NCBI GenBank assembly: GCA_001302245.1
Contig: LGYU01000004.1
Coordinates: 1 to 64,000 of the forward strand
DNA from: Chitinophagaceae bacterium PMP191F
GTDB lineage: Bacteria > Bacteroidota > Bacteroidia > Chitinophagales > Chitinophagaceae
Reading direction: 5' to 3'
DNA: 64,000 bases
Part shown: in pieces, positions 25,766 to 35,958 of the stretch
How the letters are laid out: each line of letters opens with the position of its first letter
Numbering within the stretch: position 1 is the first letter of the stretch
The notes under the pieces: model-generated
Databases searched by the model: none
Told to the model about the DNA's origin: nothing
What the model saw: only the letters and a program-made list of their open reading frames with translations
Program-made: the position numbers and the translations under genes

Positions 25766-26527
25766 CTATTGCTTTACCACACACTTTGTAGCAATGGCAG
25801 ATTCTGTATACGCTTTCACTACATAAAGTCCTGCACCCAGATCCTGCATACTTACTATCTCGGTTTGCCCTGACTGACTATTTGATGTATGTTTTACCAA
25901 TTGTCCTTTACTGTTGTATACATCATATTTTACAGGTTTATTTTGCCAGTCATACGGAATAGTAATACGCAATGCTGTTGATACCGGGTTGGGGTATACG
26001 CTGATATTAATTTCCTTTTCAGCAGCCATATCGCCGGGTTTCACAATACGTACAGAGGAATTCTGATACCGTCCCTGCAGATCCACCAGTCTCAAGCGGT
26101 AATACAATATGCCTGAAGACTGCGGCTTTACAGCATCCTTATACTGATATTGCTGCTTTACATTGTCGGTACCTTCCGTCATAACCATTGCTATTTCAGA
26201 ATAGTCACGTCCGTTAGTACTGCGCTCAATTACAAAGTGACTTAATTGTTTCTCCTGACCGGCTGTCCAGTTCAGTACAACATTCTGATTGATAAGCGAA
26301 GCTGAAAATGCGGTTAATACAAGGGGTAAGTTGAACTGCGAGGTCTGATTACTACCCGTAACAATGACTGTATCAACTGCTGTATAGGTATCTGAAAGTT
26401 TATTGTGTTGATTTGCATATGCTGAAGAACCGGTACAAGACACCGCCAGCGCTAATGCAAGGGAGGAGATACGACAAACAGATTTTTTAGATAAAATTCC
26501 GGTAAAGGAAATTGACCTTGTTTTCAT
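25766..26527 (-). CDS. Secreted T9SS type A cargo protein
   Basis: A 253-residue protein starting at the ATG at 26527, which opens a long signal-like N-terminus (MKTRSISFTGILSKK, then a hydrophobic stretch to SSAYANQ). A fibronectin-like segment (LTAFSASLINQNVVLNWTAG) leads to a T9SS C-terminal sorting domain. This has ISVYPNPVSTALRITIPYDW near residue 175 and ends in GLYVVKAYTESAIATKCVVK. Apart from these parts it has little else, so it may be a small surface protein or a remnant of a larger one. The hairpin repeat lies directly downstream. Confidence 0.75.
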   Translation of the reverse strand: MKTRSISFTGILSKKSVCRISSLALALAVSCTGSSAYANQHNKLSDTYTAVDTVIVTGSNQTSQFNLPLVLTAFSASLINQNVVLNWTAGQEKQLSHFVIERSTNGRDYSEIAMVMTEGTDNVKQQYQYKDAVKPQSSGILYYRLRLVDLQGRYQNSSVRIVKPGDMAAEKEINISVYPNPVSTALRITIPYDWQNKPVKYDVYNSKGQLVKHTSNSQSGQTEIVSMQDLGAGLYVVKAYTESAIATKCVVKQ

Positions 26528-26860
26528 AATGTACGATTTAAAGGGACAGCGTAACCTGGCCTCACAGGGTAAATTGGAAATCGCAAAATGATCACACGTG
26601 GTGAATTGATGTGTTACCGGGAAATTGGATGAGATGCTGAGCACGGTTATTACCGGAAATTGGAGGAGTATGTTCGTGTTGAACGCGAGGTCAAAGAAAG
26701 AAACAATATTTCATTTATGCAATAGGGACTGTCAACTTTTTTTATGAGAATTTAATTTGAGGCTGTTTTTCAATTGATTGCATTGTTATTGAAAATTGCC
26801 GGTTAATAAGTTAATAAGGTACAACTACTTCAGCTATCATCTGTCCTGCACTAAGGTTAT

Positions 26861-26893
26861 AAATAAAAAATCCCTCCGCAAATGCGGAGGGAT
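26861..26893 (-). terminator. Terminator of the atp operon
   Basis: On the minus strand ATCCCTCCGC pairs perfectly with GCGGAGGGAT around a four-base loop (26893-26870), followed by TTTTTTATTT. It lies 29 bases after the atpA stop, so no further atp gene follows. Confidence 0.92.
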
Positions 26894-26921
26894 GATATAA
26901 CGATAATGCAATAATCTATGC

Positions 26922-28499
26922 TTATTTGTACTGGGGCATCAGTTCTTTTGCCAGGTTCACCATTTTCTGAATGCCATCATCAGGCAGGTTACCTTTTTTG
27001 AATTGAGCCAATACATCAGGCAGTTTGTTTTCCATTTCCAGCAGGAAATGATCTTCAAACTCTCTTACTTTTTTAACAGCCACTTCGCGCAGCAGACCCT
27101 GTGTACCCAGGTAAATGATGGCTACCTGTTTTTCCACAGAGAACGGAGTGTACTGAGGTTGTTTCAGGATCTCTACGTTACGGGCACCTTTATCCAGTAC
27201 CAGTTTGGTAGAAGCATCCAGGTCACCACCGAATTTAGAGAATGCCTCCATCTCACGATACAGGGCCTGGTCAAGCTTCAGTGTACCAGATACCTTTTTC
27301 ATGGATTTGATCTGCGCACTACCACCCACACGGCTTACAGAGATACCTACGTTGATAGCTGGACGAATACCGGCGTTGAACAGGTTACCTTCCAGGAAGA
27401 TCTGTCCGTCGGTGATAGAGATTACGTTTGTAGGGATGTATGCAGATACGTCGCCAGCCTGTGTTTCAATGATCGGCAATGCGGTTAATGAACCACCACC
27501 TTTTACCAGGTGCTTGATAGACTCGGGTAAGTCGTTCATGTTTTTAGCAACACCGTCATCGTTGATCACCTTAGCAGCACGCTCCAGCAAACGACTATGC
27601 AGGTAGAATACGTCACCAGGATAAGCCTCACGACCGGGCGGGCGACGCAGCAGCAGCGATACTTCACGGTAAGCAACCGCCTGTTTAGACAAGTCATCAT
27701 ATACAATCAGTGCGGGACGACCGGTATCACGGAAAAACTCACCGATAGCAGCACCGGCAAACGGAGCATAGAACTGCAGCGGAGCAGGATCTGATGCAGA
27801 AGCTGCTACGATGGTAGTGTATGCCATGGCACCATTTTCTTCCAGTGTGTTCATTACACCGGCAATGGTAGAAGCTTTCTGACCAATGGCTACATATATA
27901 CAATAAACAGGTTTACCTGCTTCATAAAATTCTTTCTGGTTGATGATGGTGTCAATCGCAATCGCGGTTTTACCGGTCTGGCGGTCACCAATGATCAACT
28001 CACGCTGTCCACGGCCGATGGGGATCATCGCGTCAACAGCTTTCAAACCAGTTTGCAGCGGCTCTTTTACCGGCTCACGGAAAATTACACCAGGCGCTTT
28101 ACGCTCCAGGGGCATTTCATATTTTTCGCCAGTAAGGGGACCTTTACCATCAATAGGTAATCCTAGTGTATTTACAACGCGGCCCAGCATGCCTTCGCCT
28201 ACTTCAATAGAAGCAATTTTGCCGGTACGGCGAACTTTAGCGCCTTCTTTCAGATCTCCGCTTTCACCCATCAATACCACACCCACGTTGTCTTCTTCAA
28301 GGTTCAGCGCAATTGCCTGAACGCCGTTCTCAAACTCTACCAGTTCACCGGAACGTACATTGTTCAGACCATAAACACGGGCAATACCATCGCCCACCTG
28401 CAATACGGTACCAACTTCTTCGAGGTCGGCCGCCGCATTAAAATTGCTCAATTGCTGGCGCAATATCGCGGATATCTCATCAGGTTTAATCTCTGCCAT
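26922..28499 (-). CDS. atpA: ATP synthase F1 subunit alpha
   Basis: Non-catalytic nucleotide-binding subunit of F1, 525 residues. Walker A is [11 protein letters not shown] near residue 170; other signatures are [20 protein letters not shown] and [22 protein letters not shown]. The N-terminus [20 protein letters not shown] is the delta-binding helix. It is the last gene of atpB-E-F-H-A here. The gamma gene atpG, which normally follows, is missing and a terminator stands in its place. Confidence 0.98.
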   Translation of the reverse strand: MAEIKPDEISAILRQQLSNFNAAADLEEVGTVLQVGDGIARVYGLNNVRSGELVEFENGVQAIALNLEEDNVGVVLMGESGDLKEGAKVRRTGKIASIEVGEGMLGRVVNTLGLPIDGKGPLTGEKYEMPLERKAPGVIFREPVKEPLQTGLKAVDAMIPIGRGQRELIIGDRQTGKTAIAIDTIINQKEFYEAGKPVYCIYVAIGQKASTIAGVMNTLEENGAMAYTTIVAASASDPAPLQFYAPFAGAAIGEFFRDTGRPALIVYDDLSKQAVAYREVSLLLRRPPGREAYPGDVFYLHSRLLERAAKVINDDGVAKNMNDLPESIKHLVKGGGSLTALPIIETQAGDVSAYIPTNVISITDGQIFLEGNLFNAGIRPAINVGISVSRVGGSAQIKSMKKVSGTLKLDQALYREMEAFSKFGGDLDASTKLVLDKGARNVEILKQPQYTPFSVEKQVAIIYLGTQGLLREVAVKKVREFEDHFLLEMENKLPDVLAQFKKGNLPDDGIQKMVNLAKELMPQYK

Positions 28500-28521
28500 A
28501 TATTACTGTTTATCGTTTTTT

Positions 28522-28584
28522 AGGTTGTAAGTGCAGGTTACAGGTCATGACGCATACGCACCATTCGCTATTACCGCTCACTAT
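28522..28584. repeat. Heptamer-periodic array between atpH and atpA
   Basis: Nine 7-base units run in register from AGGTTGT through GGTTACA, GGTCATG, ACGCATA, CGCACCA and TTCGCTA to TCACTAT, reaching the atpH stop codon. It fills most of the intercistronic spacer inside the atp operon. Confidence 0.55.
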
Positions 28585-29144
28585 CTTATTTTGTAAATGA
28601 AATCGTTGTTCAGGAACTGTGATTTGATCTTATTCAGATCATAGGCAATGCTGGCATCTACCAGGGTGTTACCCAGTTCCAGTACAAAACCACCGATCAG
28701 GTCTTCTTTTACCGCGGTTTCCAATTCTACCTGTTTCATGGCAGTCTGTGTTTGCACCTTGGTAATGATCTGATTTTTCAGTTCTTCGCTAACCGGAGAA
28801 GCTGTGGTGAGTTTAATGGTATAGATATCTTTATATTGTTTGTATTGCTCAATAAAAGCAGTGATGATCTCCGGCAGATTAGATTCGCGGCCTTTATTCA
28901 CCAGCAGGTTATTGAAGGCAGCAGTCAGTTCGCTTATTTTACCATCAGTAACAGCTTTCAGAATAGCTGCTTTTTTATCAGCCTTGATAATGGGACTTCT
29001 CAGCAGGTTCACAAAGTCACGGCTCTGGCTGCATAGATCCTTCAGTAACAGTATATCCTTATACACTGATTCCAACTGATCCTTTTCAAGGGCCAGCCCC
29101 AGCAAACTTTTGGCGTATCTTCCTGCTAAACGTGGATTGGGCAT
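28581..29144 (-). CDS. atpH: ATP synthase F1 subunit delta
   Basis: Peripheral-stalk subunit of 187 residues linking F1 to the b subunits. The N-terminus PNPRLAGRYAKSLLGLA and the C-terminal DLIGGFVLELGNTLVDASI are the family landmarks. It follows atpF after a 97-base spacer filled with an octamer repeat and precedes atpA. Confidence 0.95.
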   Translation of the reverse strand: MPNPRLAGRYAKSLLGLALEKDQLESVYKDILLLKDLCSQSRDFVNLLRSPIIKADKKAAILKAVTDGKISELTAAFNNLLVNKGRESNLPEIITAFIEQYKQYKDIYTIKLTTASPVSEELKNQIITKVQTQTAMKQVELETAVKEDLIGGFVLELGNTLVDASIAYDLNKIKSQFLNNDFIYKIR

Positions 29145-29151
29145 AAACTAA

Positions 29152-29241
29152 TTTGAAAATTGGTGAATTTGAAAACTTGAAAATAGATAGACATAGTCTG
29201 TGCCGACCATTTTCAAATCAGCACATTTTCAAATTCTCAAA
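29152..29241. repeat. Octamer-periodic inverted arrays between atpF and atpH
   Basis: Left arm: TTTGAAAA, TTGGTGAA, TTTGAAAA, CTTGAAAA (29152-29183) in strict 8-base register. Right arm: TTTTCAAA, TCAGCACA, TTTTCAAA, TTCTCAAA (29210-29241), the inverse orientation, abutting the atpF stop. The two arms can pair across a 26-base spacer. The same element occurs at 48030-48153. Confidence 0.75.
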
Positions 29242-29736
29242 TTAATTGAGCTTCACTTCTTCAGCCAGTTGCTTGATGTATTTTTCCTGGTCACCTTTGT
29301 TGCTCAGTTCACGACGCAGGATCTTTTCAGATACTTCGATCACCAATGCACCCACCTGATTTTTAACATCGGTCAAAGCAGCCATTTTCTGTTGCTGAAT
29401 AGCCTGATTGGCATCGGCAATGATTTTATTGGCTTCAACTTTAGCCTGCTCTTTTGCTTCGTTAATGATCTTGTCTTTGGTATCGCGTGCTTCTTTCAGC
29501 ATCTGCGCTCTTTCTTCACGGGCTTTGGCCAGCAGTGCTTCGTTTTCGCTTTTCAGCTGTGCCATTTCAGCTTTTACTTTCTCAGCAGAAGAAATAGCAT
29601 CAGCAATGGTGGTTTCCCTGTCTTTCAATCCTTTCAGGATAGGTTTCCACGCAAATTTTTTCAGGATAAAAAACACAATCAGAAACGCCAGCAGCGTCCA
29701 GATTAATAAACCGAAACCAGGTAATAACAAATCCAT
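29242..29736 (-). CDS. atpF: ATP synthase Fo subunit b
   Basis: A 164-residue peripheral-stalk subunit. One N-terminal membrane segment (GFGLLIWTLLAFLIVFFIL, residues 7-25) is followed by a long charged coiled coil rich in Ala, Glu and Lys through to the C-terminus. A single b gene is present, as in other Bacteroidota. It follows atpE across a 93-base spacer that contains a strong hairpin. Confidence 0.96.
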   Translation of the reverse strand: MDLLLPGFGLLIWTLLAFLIVFFILKKFAWKPILKGLKDRETTIADAISSAEKVKAEMAQLKSENEALLAKAREERAQMLKEARDTKDKIINEAKEQAKVEANKIIADANQAIQQQKMAALTDVKNQVGALVIEVSEKILRRELSNKGDQEKYIKQLAEEVKLN

Positions 29737-29764
29737 ATTATTATTTGAAAATTTGAAGTTTTAA

Positions 29765-29803
29765 TTTACTGCATCCGCTGCCCTGTGCGTTGGATGCAGT
29801 AAA
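29765..29803 (-). promoter_or_regulatory. Strong hairpin between atpE and atpF
   Basis: TTTACTGCATCC (29765-29776) pairs perfectly with GGATGCAGTAAA (29792-29803), leaving a 15-base loop. On the minus strand it begins 27 bases after the atpE stop and lacks a good T tail. It could stabilise the atpE transcript end or attenuate read-through, which would fit the excess of c subunits needed. Confidence 0.6.
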
Positions 29804-29829
29804 AAAATGTTGAGCTAACAACAGGCTAA

Positions 29830-31244
<1,415 letters not shown>

Positions 31245-31263
31245 ACTTTCCTGAAATTTGGCG

Positions 31264-31271
31264 CAAAGATA
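31264..31271 (-). promoter_or_regulatory. -7 element of the atp operon
   Basis: On the minus strand TATCTTTG is a close TAnnTTTG match ending 19 bases before the atpB ATG, giving a short leader. A good -33 box is not evident. Confidence 0.5.
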
Positions 31272-31332
31272 AGGACGCGCAGGGGTAAAACATACGGGCA
31301 GGTAAAATATTTTGCATATATCGGCAACAGTT

Positions 31333-31506
31333 TCAGGCAGTTCTGTTACCATCTTCCTCCCGGATACGCTTAATCCGCTCTAATTCAAGCACATCTAGCT
31401 GATCTTTAGGCCTCCGGACAGGTTTTTTATTGTCAAATAAATGATTGATATGCAAAAAGGCAACCTGTATGTCTTCGATAACTGCAACGGGTGCTTTTGC
31501 AGGCAT
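31333..31506 (-). CDS. Possible 57-residue protein upstream of atpB
   Basis: An ATG-started frame of 57 codons lies between the exporter gene and atpB. It encodes MPAKAPVAVIEDIQVAFLHI, then NHLFDNKKPVRRPKDQLDVL, then a charged helical end ELERIKRIREEDGNRTA. No membrane segment is visible, so it is not the AtpI/AtpZ protein expected in front of atpB. Competing frames (49 codons from 31544) also exist. The charged, helix-like C-terminus is the main argument that it is real. I do not recognise a family. Confidence 0.3.
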   Translation of the reverse strand: MPAKAPVAVIEDIQVAFLHINHLFDNKKPVRRPKDQLDVLELERIKRIREEDGNRTA

Positions 31507-31620
31507 TCATCAAATGATAGGTCTGCTCTTTTTAGGTGGGTCATAAAATCCGTTCTGAGGATACGATTTCATACCTAAATTACTGATTTTTTTAACGGGG
31601 AAAGCCTAAAAGAAAGTCAA

Positions 31621-33435
31621 TTAAGGAGCTATTGCCTGCTTTTCAAACTGCATCAGATGCAGCTTATAATAAAAGCCCTGATGCTTCATCAGTTCTTCAT
31701 GATTGCCCATTTCCTTGATCTCGCCTTTATCCAGTACAATGATCTTGCTGGCCTTACGGATGGTTGATAGCCTGTGTGCAATAACAATGGAAGTTCTGCC
31801 GGCAATCAGTTTATCGATAGCATTCTGTATCAGTTGTTCGCTTTCGGTATCAACAGAAGAGGTGGCTTCATCCAGAATAAGAATAGACGGATTGTAAAGC
31901 AGCGCACGGATAAACGACAGTAATTGCCGCTGCCCCAGCGACAGGGAACTTCCCCGCTCCATCACATTGTAATCGTACCCACCGGGCAACTGCATGATGA
32001 AATCATGCATATCGATCAGTTTAGCTGCTGCAATTACCTGCTCCCGCGGAATGTTTGGATTGCGCAATGTAATGTTGTCCATAATGGAACCGGAAAACAG
32101 GAACACGTCCTGTAACACTACACCTATATTCCTGCGCAGCGTATCCAGTTGGTAATCATCAATGGAAACATCATCCAGCTTAATACTGCCGTGCTGAATA
32201 TGATACAACCTGTTCATCAGGCTGATGATAGATGTTTTACCGCTGCCGGTATGCCCTACAATGGCAATCGTTTCGCCCGGAAGGGCAGTAAATGAAATAT
32301 TTTTTAGTACATACCTGTTCTCCACGTAGGCAAAGCTCACATCCTTAAATTCAATGCGGCCTTTTACCTGCTGAGGAGCATACGTACCCTCTGTTTTAAT
32401 GTAATCATCGTTATCCAGCACTTTAAACACCCGCTCGCTGGCCACCATTCCCATCTGCAGCACGTTGAACTTATCTGCAATAACACGCAGGGGTCTGAAA
32501 AGTAAGTTCAGACAGAGATAAAAAGATATCATCTCCCCTATGAGGTCGCGTGCTTCTTTATCCTGCAAACCAGTGGCATGTCCGGCAGCCCACCAAACCA
32601 TTAGGCCGGTGCCTACAGCCAATACAATTTCCACTACCGGAAAAAATACAGAATAGGCAAAAATTGCTTTGATATTGGCGTTACGATGATCCTTATTGAT
32701 CTTTTTGAACTTATCAAATTCCTGTTGTTCTGCTGCAAATGCCTGCACAACAGCCATACCCGTAATATGTTCCTGCACAAACGCATTCAGCGCAGCAATG
32801 GCATTGCGCACACGGATAAAAGATTTGTTTACGCTTTCCTTAAAGAAATAAGTTGCAACGATCAGGAAAGGAAAAGGCGCCAGGCTGATCAGTGTCAGCC
32901 GCCAGTCTACCACCAGCATAAACAGCAGGATGGCAATAATGGACAACAGGTCAGCAATGATCGGGATCAGACCGTCAGAGAAAATATCGTTAATGGCTTC
33001 AATATCATTGATGGTGCGCGTGGTCAATGTACCGATGGGTGTTTTATCAAACTGCGATAAATTAAGCCCCAGTATTTTTTTGTAAACACGTACACGAAGG
33101 TCTTTCACTACGGTTTGTCCCAGCCATGCAGTAAGAAAAGAAAAATAAAAACGGAAAGCGGTCTCTATCAGCAGTAGTCCAATCTGTATGATCGTTATCC
33201 AGATAATGGCCTGCTCCATGGTAAGCTTTACATCGGCTGTACCAGTAGTTCCTTTATGTACGTAGTCATTAATAGTAAGCTGTACCAGGTAAGGACGTAG
33301 TGGAGATATTACAGCCAGCAGGATAGCCAGCGCCAGAGAGATATAAAATCTGCGTTTATATGGAGCAGCGTACTGAAACACCCTCCTCAACAAGCCAAAG
33401 TTGAATATTTTTTTCCCCGTTCCCTGTTCTGACAT
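31621..33435 (-). CDS. MsbA-like ABC exporter (fused permease-ATPase)
   Basis: A 604-residue half-transporter that should homodimerise. Six membrane segments occupy residues of about 30-330. The nucleotide-binding domain carries Walker A GHTGSGKTS near residue 394, the signature SSLSLGQRQLL near 494, Walker B SILILDEATSS near 514 and the switch histidine in IVIAHRLSTI. Lipid A export is possible, but Bacteroidota have several such exporters and the substrate is not certain. I start at the ATG at 33435, just after a TATCTTTG box. It is read toward the atp operon. Confidence 0.9.
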   Translation of the reverse strand: MSEQGTGKKIFNFGLLRRVFQYAAPYKRRFYISLALAILLAVISPLRPYLVQLTINDYVHKGTTGTADVKLTMEQAIIWITIIQIGLLLIETAFRFYFSFLTAWLGQTVVKDLRVRVYKKILGLNLSQFDKTPIGTLTTRTINDIEAINDIFSDGLIPIIADLLSIIAILLFMLVVDWRLTLISLAPFPFLIVATYFFKESVNKSFIRVRNAIAALNAFVQEHITGMAVVQAFAAEQQEFDKFKKINKDHRNANIKAIFAYSVFFPVVEIVLAVGTGLMVWWAAGHATGLQDKEARDLIGEMISFYLCLNLLFRPLRVIADKFNVLQMGMVASERVFKVLDNDDYIKTEGTYAPQQVKGRIEFKDVSFAYVENRYVLKNISFTALPGETIAIVGHTGSGKTSIISLMNRLYHIQHGSIKLDDVSIDDYQLDTLRRNIGVVLQDVFLFSGSIMDNITLRNPNIPREQVIAAAKLIDMHDFIMQLPGGYDYNVMERGSSLSLGQRQLLSFIRALLYNPSILILDEATSSVDTESEQLIQNAIDKLIAGRTSIVIAHRLSTIRKASKIIVLDKGEIKEMGNHEELMKHQGFYYKLHLMQFEKQAIAP

Positions 33436-33445
33436 AACGAAGCTG

Positions 33446-33453
33446 CAAAGATA
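33446..33453 (-). promoter_or_regulatory. -7 element of the ABC exporter gene
   Basis: On the minus strand TATCTTTG ends 10 bases before the ATG at 33435, so the leader would be only a few bases long. Confidence 0.45.
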
Positions 33454-33564
33454 GAGATTAATGTGTGAATATACCGACCGGTTGCAAGAACATAACATCA
33501 CGCTACACCAGCGGTAATTTTCCGGAGGTGATAAGCTGTAAATGTTAAGTAGCAGCAGTTGCTA

Positions 33565-35793
33565 CTACTCGTCGTCCATTTTCTTTCTGTAAGCCTTGAT
33601 AAAAATAGCGCCCAGGTTTTTGTAAGGCGGAATGTAGTCTTCAAACTTTTCGCGCGCGGCCGCATCGTTCTGGAAACGTGCGCTCAGTTCTTTCCACATA
33701 GCTATCCAGTCAATATCAACACCATTCAGCAAATTGGCATTGATAGCCTGCAGAATAGGCTCATTCACGGTTTTAGTTCCCACCTGTTTGGAAGAAATGA
33801 TATGTGCATCTTCGCAAATGGTCAATACTTCATTCAGGTTATTATAACCTCCACAGGAACCCAATACCACAATTTTGGCTGAAGCTGGCAACTTGGTCAG
33901 CGTGGAAGACAAATGGTAACTATGTCCCCTGTGGATCACTACAGTTGGTTTCAACTTGTGATCAAACAGGTAATCCATCAGTTTTATCTGGGCCTTTTCA
34001 TCCGGATCATCGTCACCATACAGCGGACGGTTGGCAAAGATCCAGATAGGCTTGCCCTTCACCGAGGTAATTGTTACCCAGTCGGGATTTTTATCATCAA
34101 TTTTCCACTCCGTCTTATTGCGGAACATGGTCATGAAGTTGATAAAAGAGTTCTGTCCGTCCTTATCTTCATCACCATAGAAAAATACCTGCTGTACGAT
34201 CCTGCCGCTATCATCGCGCAGCGAAGCATAGCTCTGGCCATAGATAGAGGGTATGCCCAGCAAAGCAGACAAATCCATCTTGCGGGTAGTGTCTGCAGAC
34301 TCAAACAATATGCGCATCAGGTCGTAAATAACAACACCACGCTTATTATTGTCACGCTTGTTTTTATTAAAGCTCCATCTTACCTCATCCAGGATATAAT
34401 TTGCCAGCTCTTTGTTTTTGTCCATGATGCTGCTGTAGGAGTCAGCCACATCCACGGCATCTTCCAGACCGGTTGTTTTTTCCAGTCCGATTACAAACGA
34501 CTGCATCAGGGTGGCAGCATTATCCTTACTCATAGTACCCAGAAAATCGTTGAGGGTATTATAACCGGCGGCTATCTTGATAAATTTTCGGAAATAATCG
34601 CCATACACGCTTAAAATGAGGCTGTCACCATGCGGTGTACTGCCCATTTGTTTCAATATACGCGGATACACCCCACGTACATAGCTGGAAGTATAGATCT
34701 CATCCTCACTCAGTACAGCCAGGTAATACAGTTCCTGCGCAGTAAGTCCTTCCAGTCTTTTAAAACGCACATTATCATCTTCCACTGTATGCAGACCATT
34801 GATCTCGCGGATAAAATATTCTTTACCGGTGCGTGCCATCCTTTCGGTCAATGCTTTCATCTCAAGAGCAGTGTCCCTGTTAGGTGGCAACAAACGGCGT
34901 GCATAGTCAATACGGGTTTGCACCATCAGCCTGAAGTAATTCACCGGGTTATCTTTCACACTATCGATCTGGCCAAAGGTGATCTTATTATGTATCAGGT
35001 TATCAAGAAAAGGATAATACAATTGTCCGCTGCGGCTGTTGGCCATTTTGGAAATGATCTGCACAAATGAATCCTGGTGACTGCGGATGCGGTTGCCCAA
35101 TGCATTACGTGCCTGTGCATAATCGTAAAACTTACGGATATCCAGGTGTGCAGCAATGGTGATCAGGCTATCTGCAAAGGGAATATTCGGGTTCCTGGTC
35201 AATTCACGACGCAGTTCGGTCAGTATCTCTGCCGGATGTAACCCGCAGTATTTTCGCAGCAGTTCCAGCCGCGATGGCTCCATGCCGGGATTATCAGTTG
35301 AATACCGCAGCCCGTCTACAATAATGCGCCCTACTCCGTAACTATAAGTATGGATAACCGGCAGAATGCTTTCACGCTTTCTATCCAACGCCATACATTC
35401 TCTAAATGCTTTTACCACATCAGGAGCAATGGTAGCCGGAAAGTCAGGTTTATTAAGATTGTTATTATATCCCTGCAATACATAATCGAGGTTGCGCAGG
35501 TACTTGATCTTATCCTGCCCGTTAAGGGTAGAATCCAACTCGATTTGCTCCTGTAATTCATCTACCTTGCCAATCATAGCGTCGGCAATCTGCAGATTGA
35601 TAGATTCGTCTGAAGAAATTTTTACTGTGCCATTTGCTGTTAGCAACCGCTTCTGTTGTTTATCAACGTTATCATGCCACAGCATTCTTTCCATGGCTAC
35701 CTTGAAGGGGTAATTGTTAGTTTGCCCCTGGCTGGTTTGCCATAGGATAGCACAAAAAGCAAATAATGCACAAAAAGGTATAAATGGTTTCAT
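33565..35793 (-). CDS. Large secreted protein with caspase-like C-terminus
   Basis: A 742-residue exported protein that I cannot name. The signal peptide (MKPFIPFCALFAFCAILWQT) is followed by about 540 mostly helical residues. The C-terminal part has alternating strands and helices. It contains KPTVVIHRGHSYH (His 621, 624, 627) and KIVVLGSCGGYN (Cys 647), each after a hydrophobic strand. This His-then-Cys order after hydrophobic strands is the hallmark of clan CD cysteine peptidases (caspase, metacaspase, gingipain, CHAT). The His-Cys distance of 20-26 residues is shorter than usual, so peptidase activity is inference. A GTG start five codons earlier is less likely. It is divergent from the two-component genes. 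Confidence 0.6.
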   Translation of the reverse strand: MKPFIPFCALFAFCAILWQTSQGQTNNYPFKVAMERMLWHDNVDKQQKRLLTANGTVKISSDESINLQIADAMIGKVDELQEQIELDSTLNGQDKIKYLRNLDYVLQGYNNNLNKPDFPATIAPDVVKAFRECMALDRKRESILPVIHTYSYGVGRIIVDGLRYSTDNPGMEPSRLELLRKYCGLHPAEILTELRRELTRNPNIPFADSLITIAAHLDIRKFYDYAQARNALGNRIRSHQDSFVQIISKMANSRSGQLYYPFLDNLIHNKITFGQIDSVKDNPVNYFRLMVQTRIDYARRLLPPNRDTALEMKALTERMARTGKEYFIREINGLHTVEDDNVRFKRLEGLTAQELYYLAVLSEDEIYTSSYVRGVYPRILKQMGSTPHGDSLILSVYGDYFRKFIKIAAGYNTLNDFLGTMSKDNAATLMQSFVIGLEKTTGLEDAVDVADSYSSIMDKNKELANYILDEVRWSFNKNKRDNNKRGVVIYDLMRILFESADTTRKMDLSALLGIPSIYGQSYASLRDDSGRIVQQVFFYGDEDKDGQNSFINFMTMFRNKTEWKIDDKNPDWVTITSVKGKPIWIFANRPLYGDDDPDEKAQIKLMDYLFDHKLKPTVVIHRGHSYHLSSTLTKLPASAKIVVLGSCGGYNNLNEVLTICEDAHIISSKQVGTKTVNEPILQAINANLLNGVDIDWIAMWKELSARFQNDAAAREKFEDYIPPYKNLGAIFIKAYRKKMDDE

Positions 35794-35932
35794 ATATATC
35801 AGGTGCACAACAACCGAAGCTATGCAAAAATACGACCAATTGGCCGGAAAAAGCGGAAAATCAAGCTTTAAGCCTGTTTATCTATTAACAATTTCATAAT
35901 CAGTTTGTGCTGCCCATGCCAGGGGAGCAGAT

Positions 35933-35940
35933 TAATTTTG
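35933..35940 (+). promoter_or_regulatory. -7 element of the two-component operon
   Basis: TAATTTTG matches TAnnTTTG and ends 18 bases before the response regulator ATG. A TTTG at 35904 is 25 bases upstream, longer than the usual 19-21. Confidence 0.4.
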
Positions 35941-35958
35941 CGTAAATTTATTGTTAAG

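Noticed and set aside
31245-31352. N-terminal extension of AtpB by 36 residues
   Set aside because: The extension covers the TATCTTTG promoter box and lacks similarity to the family, whereas the ATG at 31244 begins a good signal-like sequence.
31621-33435. Firm naming of the ABC exporter as MsbA
   Set aside because: The fold and length match, but Bacteroidota have several half-transporters of this class and nothing in the sequence fixes lipid A as substrate.
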